64,000 bases of DNA, taken from NCBI GenBank assembly GCA_025602915.1, contig JAHLJZ010000044.1, positions 62,001-126,000 of the forward strand. Reading direction: 5' to 3'. The first letter of the stretch is position 1. Each line of letters starts with the position of its first letter. The notes below the pieces were generated by a model. The model was not told the origin of the DNA. It did not search any database and saw only the letters and a list, made by a program, of their open reading frames with translations. The translations under genes and the position numbers were made by a program. This DNA is from Paraphysoderma sedebokerense. Lineage: Eukaryota > Blastocladiomycota > Physodermatomycetes > Physodermatales > Physodermataceae. Below, piece after piece: positions 9,606-21,333 of this stretch.

Positions 9606-12600
9606 TTATCTCCTATTTTGATTTGAACCACCTTGATTTTGTCCCCTCTGCACATTTCGATTCCAAGCCAAATTTCCACCTCCTCCATTCGCAGAAACAT
9701 TCGGTCTAGGTGGTAACGGATGTGTCATTCCCGGTCCACCCTGCATCATCATGTACGGATTCATTTGAGGCATACCAACCGGAAAGGAAGGCATCCCAGG
9801 GATGGACGGGATCTGTGGCATACCGGGGATCATATGAGGATTTGGGAATCCTTGTCCTTGACCTGGTTGTGACATTTGAGGGGGAAGATTAAGGTTGAGG
9901 TTTTGGTTGACAGAACCGATGGCGGAGTAGGATTGCGTGTTTTGGTGCCGCTGGTAGTGTTGTTGGTTGTTGGAGTAGGATTGAGATTGAGATTGCGAGT
10001 ATTGTGAAGAGTATTGATTGTATTGACGGTTTTGTTGGTAATTGTTGTTACGATCGTTAGAATTGCGGCCGCGTTGTTGTCCGATGGCACCTCTGTTTAG
10101 AATTCAATGAAGAATTAGAATTTTTTCCAAACGAAATACAAAACAACAGGTTAATTGTTGTGTTACAAACCGAACAAAACGATCAGCTCTCTGCTGATTA
10201 TCTCTTCTCTCTTCGGCCAGAATATGTGGCGGACGCCGTCTCCGTTGTGGATTCTTCAGATAATCAATATCATTCCATCCCAACTGTTTCGGTGGCATTC
10301 TCACACTTGGAAGTAACGTTCGGATGAATTGAGAAACACTAACATCCGGGTGAATGAACGACGCAGAAACAGATCGGTTGTTTTTGATATCCCGAAGCCC
10401 AAACTCGGGGAACGGCGATCGAAATAAGGATCCAGGTGGGCACGCTGCTGGGTCTTGCATGATAAATCCGGTCATATGGTTACTCAATTTCGGGTCTAAC
10501 GGAAGGAGCTACATTGGAAGAATAGAGTTAAACCAGTTTCTCTTTGCAGAAACGTCATTGATAAAAAAGAGAGTTACCGAATCTGATTCCTTTCCGTATA
10601 GCTTACAAAACGTTTCGAAAAGCTTGTTGTGATGACCGACGTATAATATTTCTCGACCTTTTGTATTCAATTTTCTATCACCTTCCGATAAAGTCGGATA
10701 AACCGGTTCCATCGCCTTGAGTAAACGGTCTTCTTCGATGAACGGTAGTATAACAACACCTACGGAAATAGTTGGAAATTGTTGAGTAAACGCACTGAAC
10801 TGAGTAAAGGCACTGAGTGTAGAATTGAACAAACCTTGCCATGAGTGCTTCTTCCCATTCAAATCGATATGAAATCTCTCTGGATAAAAATCAATAATTT
10901 CAGACTCGGGATCAGTCATCAATTTTCTGAGGGGTTCCGGTATATGCTTTCTCGACGCAGCCGGCAAGACACCCATTAACTGTTCAAGAGGTTTAAAGGG
11001 TTCGCCCAGTTGAAATTCAATATTGAGAGAACCAATGTCCATGAAGTCGGACGCAAACGGTGAGTAGTGATAGGGATAGTACCATTGCCACGATTGACAA
11101 CCTTGATAGTAATATTTGAGAACCCAGCAAAGACCTTCAATATAAGCGTTTGCGATCCTGTAGCGGAAAAGGGTTAATCAAAGATCATCACCTTTGAGTA
11201 GGTAGAGAGGTTACTCACTGTTTACGAAACTCAACGTCGTCTGCGTCTACATTAAATTTTTGTTGATAATATCGTTCTTTCCATCCGGATTCCCATAGCT
11301 TAATCGTATCTACTGGTTCACTATCTTCATCTTTCTCCTCCTTTTTATGCGGAATGGGCACATCAGCGACTGTCAATGTCTCTTCATCTTCTTCAGCTGC
11401 CTCTTCATCTTCATCTTCCTCTTCATCTTCTTCCCCCTTTTTTTCATCGTCCTCTTCTGCTTCCTCAATCTCTTCTGTCGCTTCTTCTTCCACAGCCTCA
11501 TCCACGGCAACTCTGTCATTTGTCTTTCTCTTCTTTTTTGGTGCTTTGATTTCTGGTTCAATCACAGCCTCGGCGGGCACTTCCTGGTCAGGCTTTCTCT
11601 TCTGTCCAGACGATGGTTCTTCCACCGGTGACTGCGCCTTCGGTTTTCCTCCACCAAGCAATTCAGCTTTCAATGATGCAGCAGCCGATTTATTCACATC
11701 TTGACCCGTTCCACTTCGGAACTGTCTCCTTTGTGCGACGATTGATCGGTTAGCGACAGCGGAAGCATTCATGTCGAGCCCTTTAGTTGAGACAGCGTAC
11801 GACTCAAAATTATACGACTGCTGCGTCTCAGTTTTCAAAATATCCGGCAACCTTTCACCCTGCGGCAAGTTTCCAGTATTGATCATTTCGCGAACCTGCC
11901 AATGTTCGTATCCTTTACGTCGGAGTCGATCTTCCAATTGTCGTCGTACTCTATCTTTCTGTCTTTTTTCCTCCTGCATTCGGCGTCGTTGGAAAATAAC
12001 ATCCTCTACTTGTCCCAACTCGGTGAGGAGAAGTTGGACGCGATCAAGATACACCTGCGTGCGAAGACAAAGAGGTTAACAATAGATTAGCAAGTACAGT
12101 TGAAACCAAAATACAAACATTTCCTTTCTCAGTTAAATATCCCCCAACTTTGTCAAGATTTTTCTTGTAGAGCTCTATCAGCAGATCAATGGCACCTTCA
12201 CGGATCTCCAAACTTGGGAGGTGAGGTAAAAAGTCATTCCCGACAAAGAAACATAAAAACACCCAATCATCGATAGCTCTTTCCAAATCAAAGGGAAATG
12301 GCATATTGTCGTATCGTAATTCGTGTTCGAGATATTCGCGAAGAATATTGACATGGAGGAAAATAAATGGTTTCGTCTGATGGGGATCCTGATATTGGTC
12401 AAGCATCTGCTGAACTTTATCATCGTGACGACCCTGATGTCGAGGATTTGAGTTATTATTATTATTATTCCGTTTATTCCTTTCCTGAAAGAACACATCT
12501 TCACGAAGGATTTTAAAATGAGGTTCATGAGTTGCTAAAGCTAACATAATGAGATCGGCATCGAGACCGTAAAGAACATGACGGGTATTGGCGTCGTAAT

Positions 12601-13634
12601 CTGGGGAAACTCGCTGACGTCGAATATAGTCCATAATTTTATGCTCGCCTTCCCCAGGAACGGAGGCGTCAGACATGAGCACTTTTAGCTAAAGTCAAAA
12701 GAGAGTAAGCCGTCAGCAAAACTTGCCGTGGCGTGCACAAGAAGAAAAAGCTTACATGTTTCCAGCCAGGATCACTATTTAAACGTTCCGAAATGTAATA
12801 TCTCAATGCCACTGCCAAATTAGACATGAAAGGAGTGCCAGGAGTAATACAATTCGAGTCAAACGGTTCGGGCTTGTCGTTACCGTCAGTTCCGTCTGCA
12901 GGCTGACCTCGATCTAATATGCATCATGCATCGGTGAGTACTACGAAATTTGTTTGTGAAGACACAACAGCTGCAGATACCTTCGAGATCCGCTTGAATT
13001 TCCTCCTCTTTCTCTTGCTTCTCAATTACCTCTAGTGCGGCACGGAATCGACGTGAACGTTGCTGATTCATCTTTGCTCGAGGGGCAACGCCATCTATAA
13101 TAATGAAGTAAGACATCACAATATAACTATTTGAGCGCTTTTATCAAAGATGATTACCAATTGCCATGTACAATAGCTTTCTGGGTCGAATCATGCCCAT
13201 AATACGATCAATGTATTCGAAGATGGCAATCATCATCTCATCTTCGGTCGCCGGTGCAGGCTACAATTGTTAATTTTTAGTTAAGTTAAAGTAGGATATG
13301 CCATTAGCAACGTAATGTCAGAGCGATGAAATGAAATATGCGTCAGCAGCAATTTACTTTATCTTCTGGATGACAACAAGGATGAATGATACCATTCATA
13401 TCCAGGTATAAGTTATCGAATTCCATGCCATTTGGATTGGTTTTCGATATATCGACAGGGATCTTATGGCCGTTAATAACAAGCGGCTGCTCTTCGACGA
13501 CACTAGAAGTAGAGAAGCACGTTCAATCATCAACATCAACTCAGAAAAGACCTCCAAGTTCAAGAGAAACCATACCTTGTCGTTATCTTTGGGTACTTCT
13601 GTGTAAGCCATCTAAAAAGTGCCGGAACTCCCAT
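9606..13634 (-). CDS. RAT1: Nuclear 5'-3' exoribonuclease Rat1/Xrn2
   Basis: Degrades 5'-monophosphate RNA in the nucleus, including RNA downstream of poly(A) sites (torpedo termination), and trims rRNA. Exon 1 (13576-13634) starts [17 protein letters not shown], the family N-terminus. Exon 2 is 13358-13502, encoding [19 protein letters not shown]. Further exons carry catalytic blocks [15 protein letters not shown] (about 12640), [10 protein letters not shown] (about 12545) and [14 protein letters not shown] (about 12215). Conserved region 2 includes [21 protein letters not shown] (about 11100). Between the two regions is a long acidic Lys/Glu insert (about 11340-11480). The C-terminus is a Gln/Asn/Gly/Pro-rich disordered tail. 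A poly-Asn run sits within the first catalytic region. The gene has around nine introns and is divergent from RIX1. The nuclear form is preferred over cytoplasmic Xrn1 because of overall length and the Rat1-type start. Confidence 0.95.
12453..12469 (-). repeat. Trinucleotide (AAT)n run encoding poly-Asn in Rat1
   Basis: Five to six AAT repeats, in frame inside the Rat1 coding sequence, giving a run of asparagines in a variable loop after FQERNKR. Such runs often vary in length between strains. Confidence 0.85.
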
Positions 13635-14113
13635 TGCTAGAACTCGAATGGATGAATGATAGCGATAATGACTTATGCTTGTCAAGCCGTCCTGCTGTGC
13701 TGTGGAACGTCCTGAGACTCGTGCCCGTTGTCATGGGGACTTCACAAATTCATTGAAAGATGATATTAGCTTCATAAAGTACTATTTATTGTTAAAAGCT
13801 GATATGTTGTTAAAAACCGGTCTATCGAAATTATGACACTATGTACCCTTGACTAAGAGGGAGCAAATTTTTCATAATTGTTAACAAGCTTCTATTATTC
13901 ACCTCTGGCATTATCGATACACAATAAAATTAATTAAGCCGTCTTGTACTGTTCCTAAAATAGGATGTATACATCAATATTATAAGAAATAACTGTTCTA
14001 TCATACTCTTTGGCCGCTCTACTATTGTCAAGGACACCAGTCACGTGTCGAGCTAAACAACGAATTCTCCTACTTGGCAATCGTAGGTAGGATTGTACAT
14101 CTAAAAGCGCACA
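13635..14113. promoter_or_regulatory. Divergent promoter region RAT1 / RIX1
   Basis: 479 bases between two divergent ATGs. Includes a CACGTG core near 14043. No clear TATA element; nothing else is recognised. Confidence 0.4.
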
Positions 14114-17100
14114 ATGTCAGAACATACCCGTATATTGCAAACGATACTTACATCATTTCTGTCAGACGATGCCACGGTCCATACAAATCTACCATTTATC
14201 CTTTCATCGATCTCTTCGTCTCGCGTCTTAATCAACGCGAAAGTAGACCAACTGTCGGCAGGTCAGGCCTCTAAATCGAATAGTACAGTCTTACACAAGT
14301 GGAATGTCAGATTGAATGCCTTACTTCAGTCGAGAGTTGGAAATGCAAGATGGGCTGCCATGTCTTTGATCAAGGAGACTACAATTCAGTCGCCTGAGAC
14401 GTATGTCCAGTATGCTGCATCCTGGGTTGGGACAATGCAATCATCTTTGAATGTAAGTGTATATTGAGTAACTTGCAATGTAATTGATTTAAAGGCGTAA
14501 CAGTTACCCATCAATACAGCGTCCTGAACCGACGTCGCATCACAAAGCTGCGATTGAAACATTATTATTCCTATACCAACAGACGCCAAAGTATCCGGAA
14601 ATTCAGAAAGACTTGACCAATTCCTCGTTACCGAAATTTGCGTATTCCATGATCAACCTCGCTGGAAATAACAATGAACTCCTTGTAAGTTTCTCTACTG
14701 CCAAAATTTTATATTTGATGTCTTTCTGATATCTTTCTTGCTGTAGCCTACAATATTCTGTACTTTATCATCTCTAATTAGGCAATTTCCGACGCTGTTA
14801 CGGTCCTCGATGGAAAAAGCCCAAAATTTATGCTTGTCGAAACTTGATGGTTCGGTGCCACCGAACTCTGGCTCTGCTCAAAAAGCCGCCAGATGCTTGG
14901 TCGATCTCTGTCTTGTTTCAAGCAAAGCCGGGGTCGCGGAAGTCTGGCGCAGTACTTGTATCAGAGCGCTAGGGAGTATTCACGATGTATTAAATGAAAT
15001 ATTGGCCTGTGCCGATGAAGGTTGGATATATCATTCTTCAAAGATGTTGAAGACTCTGTACTAATGGCAATCTATTCTTTGTTATTGATTATAAGAAACC
15101 AAATCCCCTCAAATTGTCTCCAGATTTGAATTTCACTTAAAAGTCGACGATTATGCGCGAAGGTTTCCTATCCTCCTTAATCGGCTTTATGCTCTTGATT
15201 TAATTCTGTCAGAATGTTTGAAGTGCGTTGTTTGTCTTTTCTCGTGCATCCGTTCACCTGGCTCATTTTATCCTATTAAAAACCAGAATGCGTGCACCAT
15301 CCCCAGTATCATTACCAATCGATAACATTATGAAACTTATTACTCGTCTTTTTAATCTTTATGAAGGGATTGCGGTAATTTTTTTGAACTCCTTGACTGC
15401 CAGAAGCAATTGTGGCTAATATTTCAATTATCTTCATTAGATGTTGGAATCCCACGAAAAGATAGAATATAGCCTACTCGTGAGCCAATTGCCGTCGTTG
15501 CATAATCTCGCACTAAGTTTGCTGAATCTTGTAGTTTCGAGGTAACAGATCATACAATATTCGTTTATGGATTGTAGGGCATACCCTAATCTAGACGTCC
15601 AATACATTAGATTCGGACATAACCTGATTAAATACAGTCGATTGTTTTCAAACATCATCCACAAACAATTAAAGGACTCTCAACAAAATAGGTAAGCATT
15701 TATTACCTTTTTTTATTTCACTTCACGAAAACCGTTGTTGTTTAGCCTATAACACCACTTTAGTTCTCTCAGAATCGGTTTTTACAGACTTATATACCTA
15801 CTACTGCCCATCCTTGGCATACCTTTTTATCAGAGGGTAGAATCTACTCTGATCGAAGCTTTGATAGTCGATTTGAAGATAAATAAATTGGGTGCATTGT
15901 CATTCTCTGGTATCCCAACTGTCGACTCCGTGGTTGATGTAATGGGTCGGAAAAAGAAAAAGGGGAATCGCGGCTCAAAACGAAGCAGCGCTGCAACAAG
16001 TGATACCGTACATATTGGGGATTCAGTAAATAAAGCTGTCATGAGATCGTCTTTGGAAGGTTTGTCGTTCAAATTGTTTAAATTCTTGATACATTCTGTC
16101 ACTCTAGTTCTATCCTCGGCTCAACTAATCAATTGTTTCACGTTCTAGTCGTGTCACAACTGATTCTGACTCACGGGGCCGTTATCCCAATATCAAAACG
16201 TTTGGAGATTGATAATATACTTGTATCTCATATATTACACTTTCAACATACATTGCCCCCATCAACGATATCACACCCGTACACACCCGCGATCCGTTCA
16301 TTGTTCTTGAAGACACTCCTTCATTCTGTTTTGCTTCCCAGTAACGTTATCAAAAATGGTCAGCAAAGATACAGTTTAGTTTCGTACGCAGTTCAGATTT
16401 TTGAATCGGGAATGAAAGACCGCAATGTCGATGTTCGAAATGTGGCCAGGGAAGCGTTATTGATTTTAGATGGCGTGGTAAGACCGCGAGCTCCTGTATC
16501 GGAAAGAGGTACAAAAATCTTGGATATAGTGACACCAGGGTCATTGAAGATGAATAGTAAAAGGTCTTGGAGTGCTGTTGAAAGCGGAAATGAAGAAGAT
16601 ACCGCGGATGACGACGACGAAAACGAAGATGATAACGATGAAGACGAAGCGGCTACCACCGTTCAGGAGTCGGCAAAAAGGGTCCGCTTGGACAGTCAGA
16701 TGGATTTGGATGCGATTGAAGATCAACCTCCGTCAACGCAAACCTCCACTTTATCCGGTATAAATCCATCATCAAGTCCCTCTATCTCGACTTTGTCTCA
16801 AACTCAGGCACAAGTTACATCAAAACCTACATTACTAAACTCTGGATCTACATTACTTCAATCAACTACATCCGTCACTGTAGAAAAACCTACACAGGCC
16901 GCCAAGAATCTTGATCACACTCTTGCTCAACCCCGACCTCCACCCCAACCTCAACCCCAACCACAATCTCGACACCACATAACCGCTGAAATGTCTGAAC
17001 CAAATGCTTTAAATTCCCCCCAAAATATGACAGCTACTAAACCGCCATCCACCCGTGCCAGGACTGCCGAAGAAACTTTGAACATTTTAAAGAGTGTACG

Positions 17101-17203
17101 ATACAGTGATAATGAGAGTGACGAGGACATGGAGTTTGGAGAAAACGGTGTCCCGTTGATTATTGACGATGGTCCCGATTCTGAAGACGAGGATGACTTG
17201 TAG
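14114..17203 (+). CDS. RIX1: Rix1/PELP1-type pre-rRNA processing protein
   Basis: A scaffold of the Rix1 complex (with Ipi1 and Ipi3 in yeast; PELP1-TEX10-WDR18 in animals), needed for ITS2 processing and 60S maturation in the nucleus. Exon 1 is 14114-14452 and exon 2 is 14520-14684; exon 3 starts at 14747, and several more short exons follow. The helical-repeat N-terminal region includes KWNVRLNALLQSRVGNARWAA and QYAASWVGTMQSSLN, the family's characteristic start. The middle carries further helices (YPNLDVQYIRFGHNLIKYS) and a basic stretch MGRKKKKGNRGSKR, probably a nuclear localisation signal. The long last exon (about 16150-17203) ends in an acidic stretch (DDDDENEDDNDEDE) and a Ser/Pro/Gln-rich disordered tail, as in PELP1. 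The splice sites near 15225-15310 are uncertain. The name rests on N-terminal similarity and overall architecture. Confidence 0.8.
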
Positions 17204-17313
17204 AATTTATGAATGTAACGAATAGTCTAATACAATACAGCTAGTTTATTGATATTTTTCAACGATAACTGATTCGCGGGTCCTTGCATGACCCGCCACC
17301 AGTTGGATTATTG

Positions 17314-17320
17314 GCGCGCA
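17314..17320 (-). promoter_or_regulatory. Possible metal-response element
   Basis: TGCGCGC on the - strand fits the TGCRCNC core of metal-response elements. It is about 280 bases upstream of the metallothionein ATG. The site is short and could be chance. Confidence 0.2.
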
Positions 17321-17474
17321 CTCCGTATTTCCAACACCATAACCAATAAACCAGAAGAATGTTAGTACATAATATCACTATTACCTTAGAGTGAGACATT
17401 GATCTAATTTCTGGACTTGCAATTCAAAATCCCTCATCCTAGTTGCGTGCATGATTTGGAAACGCGGTCACAAA

Positions 17475-17482
17475 TGACGTCA
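17475..17482 (+). promoter_or_regulatory. TGACGTCA (CRE/bZIP palindrome) upstream of metallothionein
   Basis: A perfect 8-bp CRE palindrome 36 bases upstream of the TATA box and about 120 bases upstream of the ATG. It is a typical binding site for ATF/CREB-type bZIP factors, which control stress genes in fungi. Confidence 0.45.
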
Positions 17483-17517
17483 CTTTGCTGCAGGCGGTAT
17501 CAAAGTTTCTTCGATTT

Positions 17518-17525
17518 TATAAAAG
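17518..17525 (+). promoter_or_regulatory. TATA box of the metallothionein gene
   Basis: TATAAAAG lies 81 bases before the ATG at 17599. It places transcription start after the earlier in-frame ATG-like positions, which is why the 17599 start was chosen. Confidence 0.6.
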
Positions 17526-17598
17526 ACCATACATGTATCACATTTCCTGTTCCTTCGCAGTCACCCCCTCAAAATCAACCAAGTTCAAAGGAAATATT

Positions 17599-18111
17599 AT
17601 GTCAACCAAGCAACCATCCGCTTCGGAATCTTCCCCCAATATCACGAACATTCAAACCTGCACTACAGAGGGTGACGTCAAAACCTGTCCATGCACGACT
17701 GAATCTGTTTGTGTCTGCTTCTCCAATAACGTCTGTGTATGTACAGACGTATGCGAATGCACCGAATGTGGAACCATTTACTCGGCGCCAAACAGAACTC
17801 AAGGAAGAGAATCGAAACAGGGTGAAGGCGAGCAGGGTGTTGGAGTCGATGTTTCAAAAAGAGTTGGAATGATGGGTCGAAAGCCTCTGGAAGATGAGAA
17901 TATCTATAGACAGTTGGCGGCGGAAGAACCTCAAGAAGCGCAACCCAAGACGGGCGAGACTGAAAAATGCAAATGTGGCGGTACCGTACGTTATTGGTCA
18001 CATATTTTTATACATCTTAAGGGACAAATCTTTAACACCAATTTCAAATTACCACAATTCGGAACACAGGGTAAAGGTTGCACTTGTGGGGCAAACTGTA
18101 CTTGTGGTTGA
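17599..18111 (+). CDS. Metallothionein with two separated Cys clusters
   Basis: Exons 17599-17985 and 18070-18111 join in phase to give 142 residues with 16 cysteines. Cluster 1 (residues 21-57) has ten Cys in CxC and VCVC patterns (TCPC, VCVC, VCVC, VCEC, EC). A Gln/Glu/Gly-rich linker of about 66 residues has no Cys. Cluster 2 (residues 124-141) has six Cys (KCKCGG, GCTCG, NCTCG), with the intron falling inside it. CxC-rich clusters of this kind bind Cu(I), Zn(II) or Cd(II) through thiolates, and the C-terminal cluster looks like the classic short fungal metallothionein. A longer frame begins at 17485, but the TATA box position argues against it. Linker length and the bipartite plan are unusual for fungi. 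Which metal it binds cannot be told from the sequence. Confidence 0.85.
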   Translation: MSTKQPSASESSPNITNIQTCTTEGDVKTCPCTTESVCVCFSNNVCVCTDVCECTECGTIYSAPNRTQGRESKQGEGEQGVGVDVSKRVGMMGRKPLEDENIYRQLAAEEPQEAQPKTGETEKCKCGGTVRYWSHIFIHLKGQIFNTNFKLPQFGTQGKGCTCGANCTCG

Positions 18112-18254
18112 GCAGAATCCTGTCGCGAAAGATCTCAACCGTTTCCATCGTAATTTGAACACGTTTGCGACAAGATCAAAGAAGCAGAGTACGAGAATGC
18201 TTCTTCCTGCAAAATCAATCATAATAATTGTATGAATCGATTATGCGTATATGA

Positions 18255-18260
18255 AATAAA
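18255..18260 (+). terminator. Poly(A) signal of the metallothionein gene
   Basis: AATAAA about 145 bases after the stop codon, followed by a TG-rich stretch. Confidence 0.45.
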
Positions 18261-18740
18261 GCAGTTGTATATATGGAGGCTACAATATACTGTTAAGACT
18301 AGGGTGGCGATACATTTATGCAACTGAATACTTTACAATGATTGAATGGATTTGGCTCCAATCCCCTATTCATTGACGTTGACGTAGTGCACTAATTCAA
18401 ATACAATTTGTGATCGCCGACAGAAATTGCTAATGATGTCTAAAGAATTTTATACTCATTGAGACGCATTAACAGCCAATCACTGACAGCAACGTGCACT
18501 TCGAGGGTTTCGGCGCCATGATCACTACCCTATCTTGAATGCTATTAACTTAAAAATTGAATGTGATATTACAATCGTGTATGTTTAAGATGTACAAGTA
18601 ATGGATTATGTAGGGCAATACCTAACACAAACGACGACAACATACGGATTAAGAGCGCGATATTTAATCATCTTTCAACCACTTCTACAACAATAAGCGA
18701 TAATAATGCAAGACAATAGAACAATTAATTAACATATAAT
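18261..18740. other. Intergenic, convergent 3' regions
   Basis: AT-rich, with no ORF of note. It separates the metallothionein gene (+) from the membrane protein gene (-). Confidence 0.4.
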
Positions 18741-20489
18741 TTATACTGATATAAAACTGCGAATTGAGCTGGCCAATGTTCCGACAGTCATTGTGACAAC
18801 TGATCTAAGCAGTGGTTTCGTAATTGGGACCATGAAAATCTTGAAATGGTACTCCTCATTATAAATGAGATCTCCCACTTGTCTTGCCATATTTGAAAAT
18901 CCATCATACCGACCTACAGAACCGATCCAAGCCAGTTGTCTGAGCTTGGAAACTGATTCGTCGTGGAGATCATTGATCTTCATGCCTAGAACTATTATTG
19001 GATAAACCAGAAAAGAACCGGTGATAAGCACGGTATAGAACGAAACCAAGAAGATTGTTTGTCCGTTGATGTTGTTACTCCAGTTTCCGTACTGTGCGTA
19101 TAAGGTGAAACCTACATAGAGAAAAAATATAATGCAAACTCCTTGAAGGATGCCTTCTCTTTGGCGGAAATCTCGCAAGCGATAACCCGAACAAGCCAAT
19201 CGAACCTGGGTCCAATTTACCAAATAGGCTTTCAAAAGCTCATCAATTGCATTCTTGTCGTTCATTTTATAGTTCCATTCAATATTAGGAAATCTTTCTA
19301 GATGACGAAAGCACAGCTCCATCAATTTTGATTTCTCCCATAGGACATAGAACAAATCCGTTATCCAAAAGATGACTAATGAGCAAAGCATATAATTCGC
19401 CAAGCTTCCGAATACTTCATGATAGAAAGTGATACCATCCCCAAGGAGACGACAACCAAAACGATATCGTGAGATAAAAGGAACCGCGACGTAAGGAATG
19501 GGGACAAAAAGGCAGCACAGTTGTTGGTATTGTAACCATTTGCGATCTTGGAATCTAGCAACGCTAGACATCTCTAAAACTAGTCCGCTAAAGAAGGAGC
19601 TCGGCGAATCTTTTATACTTGAGTTGTACGGAGGAAGATTCAAATTCTGTAATTGATCCCAAATATAGTTGTTCGGTGTCACAATTGCCGTGTCTGCTTT
19701 CGCGGCGTACATAGCCGCCATTACACAGATGCAGAAGTAAAGAAGGAGAGGTCCTGCGACTTCGAACACAGTAGCACATTTTTCGGCTGCGCCAGCATCA
19801 CCAAACAAGACAGTGTATCCAGCAAATGTATTAAAAATGAGCCCCAAAACCAAAGAAGATGTGATTGAAAGGGAAATCCACCATAAGAAAGAAGTCGGGC
19901 GCCTGAACGCACCGCGCCAATATGACGGAATACATAGCAGTTGAAGGATATTATCAAACGGTTGTCGCAATTGTCGAAAGAAAGGCGACAGCAGTACAAG
20001 GAAGGGCATAAAGATATAACAGGTTACGTAATAGAACGGCACATTTTTCATTCCATGCTTCCTTCGTTCGGTCGATTGCAGCCGACTTTTGCGTTCAGCC
20101 ATTACCGAAAGTAGCTTCTCAACATCCTCTCTTTTTACCCTTCCGCAGAGGGATTTTGGATGGATGAAAGCGTGGGACCCACCTTTATTGAGATTGTCGA
20201 GAGCGTCTAAAAATTCGAATGAACTCATAGAACAACTTGCATCTTGATTAACCAATGCGTATGCAAATGCCGAGGGAAGAGAATCTTGGCCTGCATCACC
20301 GAGTGATTTTAGAATGTTGTAGCGTCCTCTTACATCCTGAACCTTTGGACCCGTTTCTGTTGTCTGTATCAATGAGGATAGACCAACCATTCTGTTGGCA
20401 CTTTGAGGTCCGCTGTTGTATTCCGCTGAAAGAGGTTGTTCAGATCGATGATTTGATTCCCCCTTGTGTATTTTTATTGCAACCTGCAA
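18741..20489 (-). CDS. Multipass membrane protein of unknown family, 582 residues, intronless
   Basis: An uninterrupted frame of 582 residues. The first ~145 residues are soluble. About seven to eight hydrophobic segments follow, around residues 151-171, 205-228, 243-265, 328-346, 365-388, 455-475, 482-508 and 550-575. Long loops separate them, and the C-terminal tail is very short. The last region reads FMVPITKPLLRSVVTMTVGTLASS. I do not recognise the family; it is not ATG9 and has no catalytic signature I can see. The plan of a cytosolic N-terminus, about seven segments and almost no tail is shared with insect gustatory receptor-like proteins and plant DUF3537, but that is a topology argument only. 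The lack of introns contrasts with most neighbours. Confidence 0.8.
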   Translation of the reverse strand: MQVAIKIHKGESNHRSEQPLSAEYNSGPQSANRMVGLSSLIQTTETGPKVQDVRGRYNILKSLGDAGQDSLPSAFAYALVNQDASCSMSSFEFLDALDNLNKGGSHAFIHPKSLCGRVKREDVEKLLSVMAERKSRLQSTERRKHGMKNVPFYYVTCYIFMPFLVLLSPFFRQLRQPFDNILQLLCIPSYWRGAFRRPTSFLWWISLSITSSLVLGLIFNTFAGYTVLFGDAGAAEKCATVFEVAGPLLLYFCICVMAAMYAAKADTAIVTPNNYIWDQLQNLNLPPYNSSIKDSPSSFFSGLVLEMSSVARFQDRKWLQYQQLCCLFVPIPYVAVPFISRYRFGCRLLGDGITFYHEVFGSLANYMLCSLVIFWITDLFYVLWEKSKLMELCFRHLERFPNIEWNYKMNDKNAIDELLKAYLVNWTQVRLACSGYRLRDFRQREGILQGVCIIFFLYVGFTLYAQYGNWSNNINGQTIFLVSFYTVLITGSFLVYPIIVLGMKINDLHDESVSKLRQLAWIGSVGRYDGFSNMARQVGDLIYNEEYHFKIFMVPITKPLLRSVVTMTVGTLASSIRSFISV

Positions 20490-21333
20490 TCAAATAAATT
20501 TATAACTTGTCACTGACGGTATCAAATTAAACAGACCCGACTGTTACTTCTTCTTTTTTGCCGCTATTATGACATGGCATTTTGACTGTGACCGTAACTA
20601 CGAAAGCAGACTGGTGTTACGATTCCTTACCAACGAAATTGAATAGATTTTCTTTTGCGTGTAAAAAATGAAGAGCTGGTTACAGGAACTTGCGGTTATA
20701 ATAAACGAAAAAATTCAAGTTGCTCTCCTCTGGGACTATACCCGCTTCCGCACTTGAGTGGAACATTCATGGACCTCCTGATATCACTTCATGTAAATTC
20801 TCTGCGTTTGGATCTTGCGGGCAGGACTTCGTTGTTCAGGACCATTTGTATGAATTCTGGAGCTTCAAACGAATTTCTGCAACCCTCAAAGCTTTGTCTT
20901 TTCTAGGCGTGTTGAGTGGGATAACAGTTGAGGAATAATATTGGTGAAGGGGTATAATACTGGTACAATATGATTGTTTCCTATTGCTCCTTTTCCTTTG
21001 TTGCCACACTTTGAAAATAATTTGAAGCAAACATCAAAACAATTCGGTGGGACTTTCTCATTAATTTTCACCTGTTTTGGGCCCAAGTGGGGACTTCTTT
21101 TCCGACTCCTAGTAATTGTTAAACCTTCAAACGTGTTCTGGCCCTCTGGTATTATTTCTGGCTCTGGTGTGGAACTGGGTTAACGACTTCATGTAAATAT
21201 TAAAAACGTCAAACAACTCAATGACCCATTTTCGTGCTCCCGTGCCTCCAAAAATTATGAATACTGAACATGTCCGTTGGAAGACAGCAGTAACCCGCCA
21301 CTGAGATTCAATTTATCACTCGACTAGTAAAGA
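20490..21333. promoter_or_regulatory. Divergent intergenic region, membrane protein / patatin-like gene
   Basis: 844 bases between divergent genes. Several ORFs of 64-83 codons overlap one another without recognisable content. Promoters for both genes should lie here, but I identify no firm element. Confidence 0.4.

Noticed and set aside
11354-11704. 116-residue Ser-rich + strand ORF
   Set aside because: It is the antisense image of the acidic Glu/Asp-rich region of Rat1; the poly-Ser arises from the reverse of GAA/GAT codons.
18741-20489. Assignment of the multipass protein to ATG9
   Set aside because: Only the general topology resembles ATG9; the ATG9 core sequence blocks are missing.
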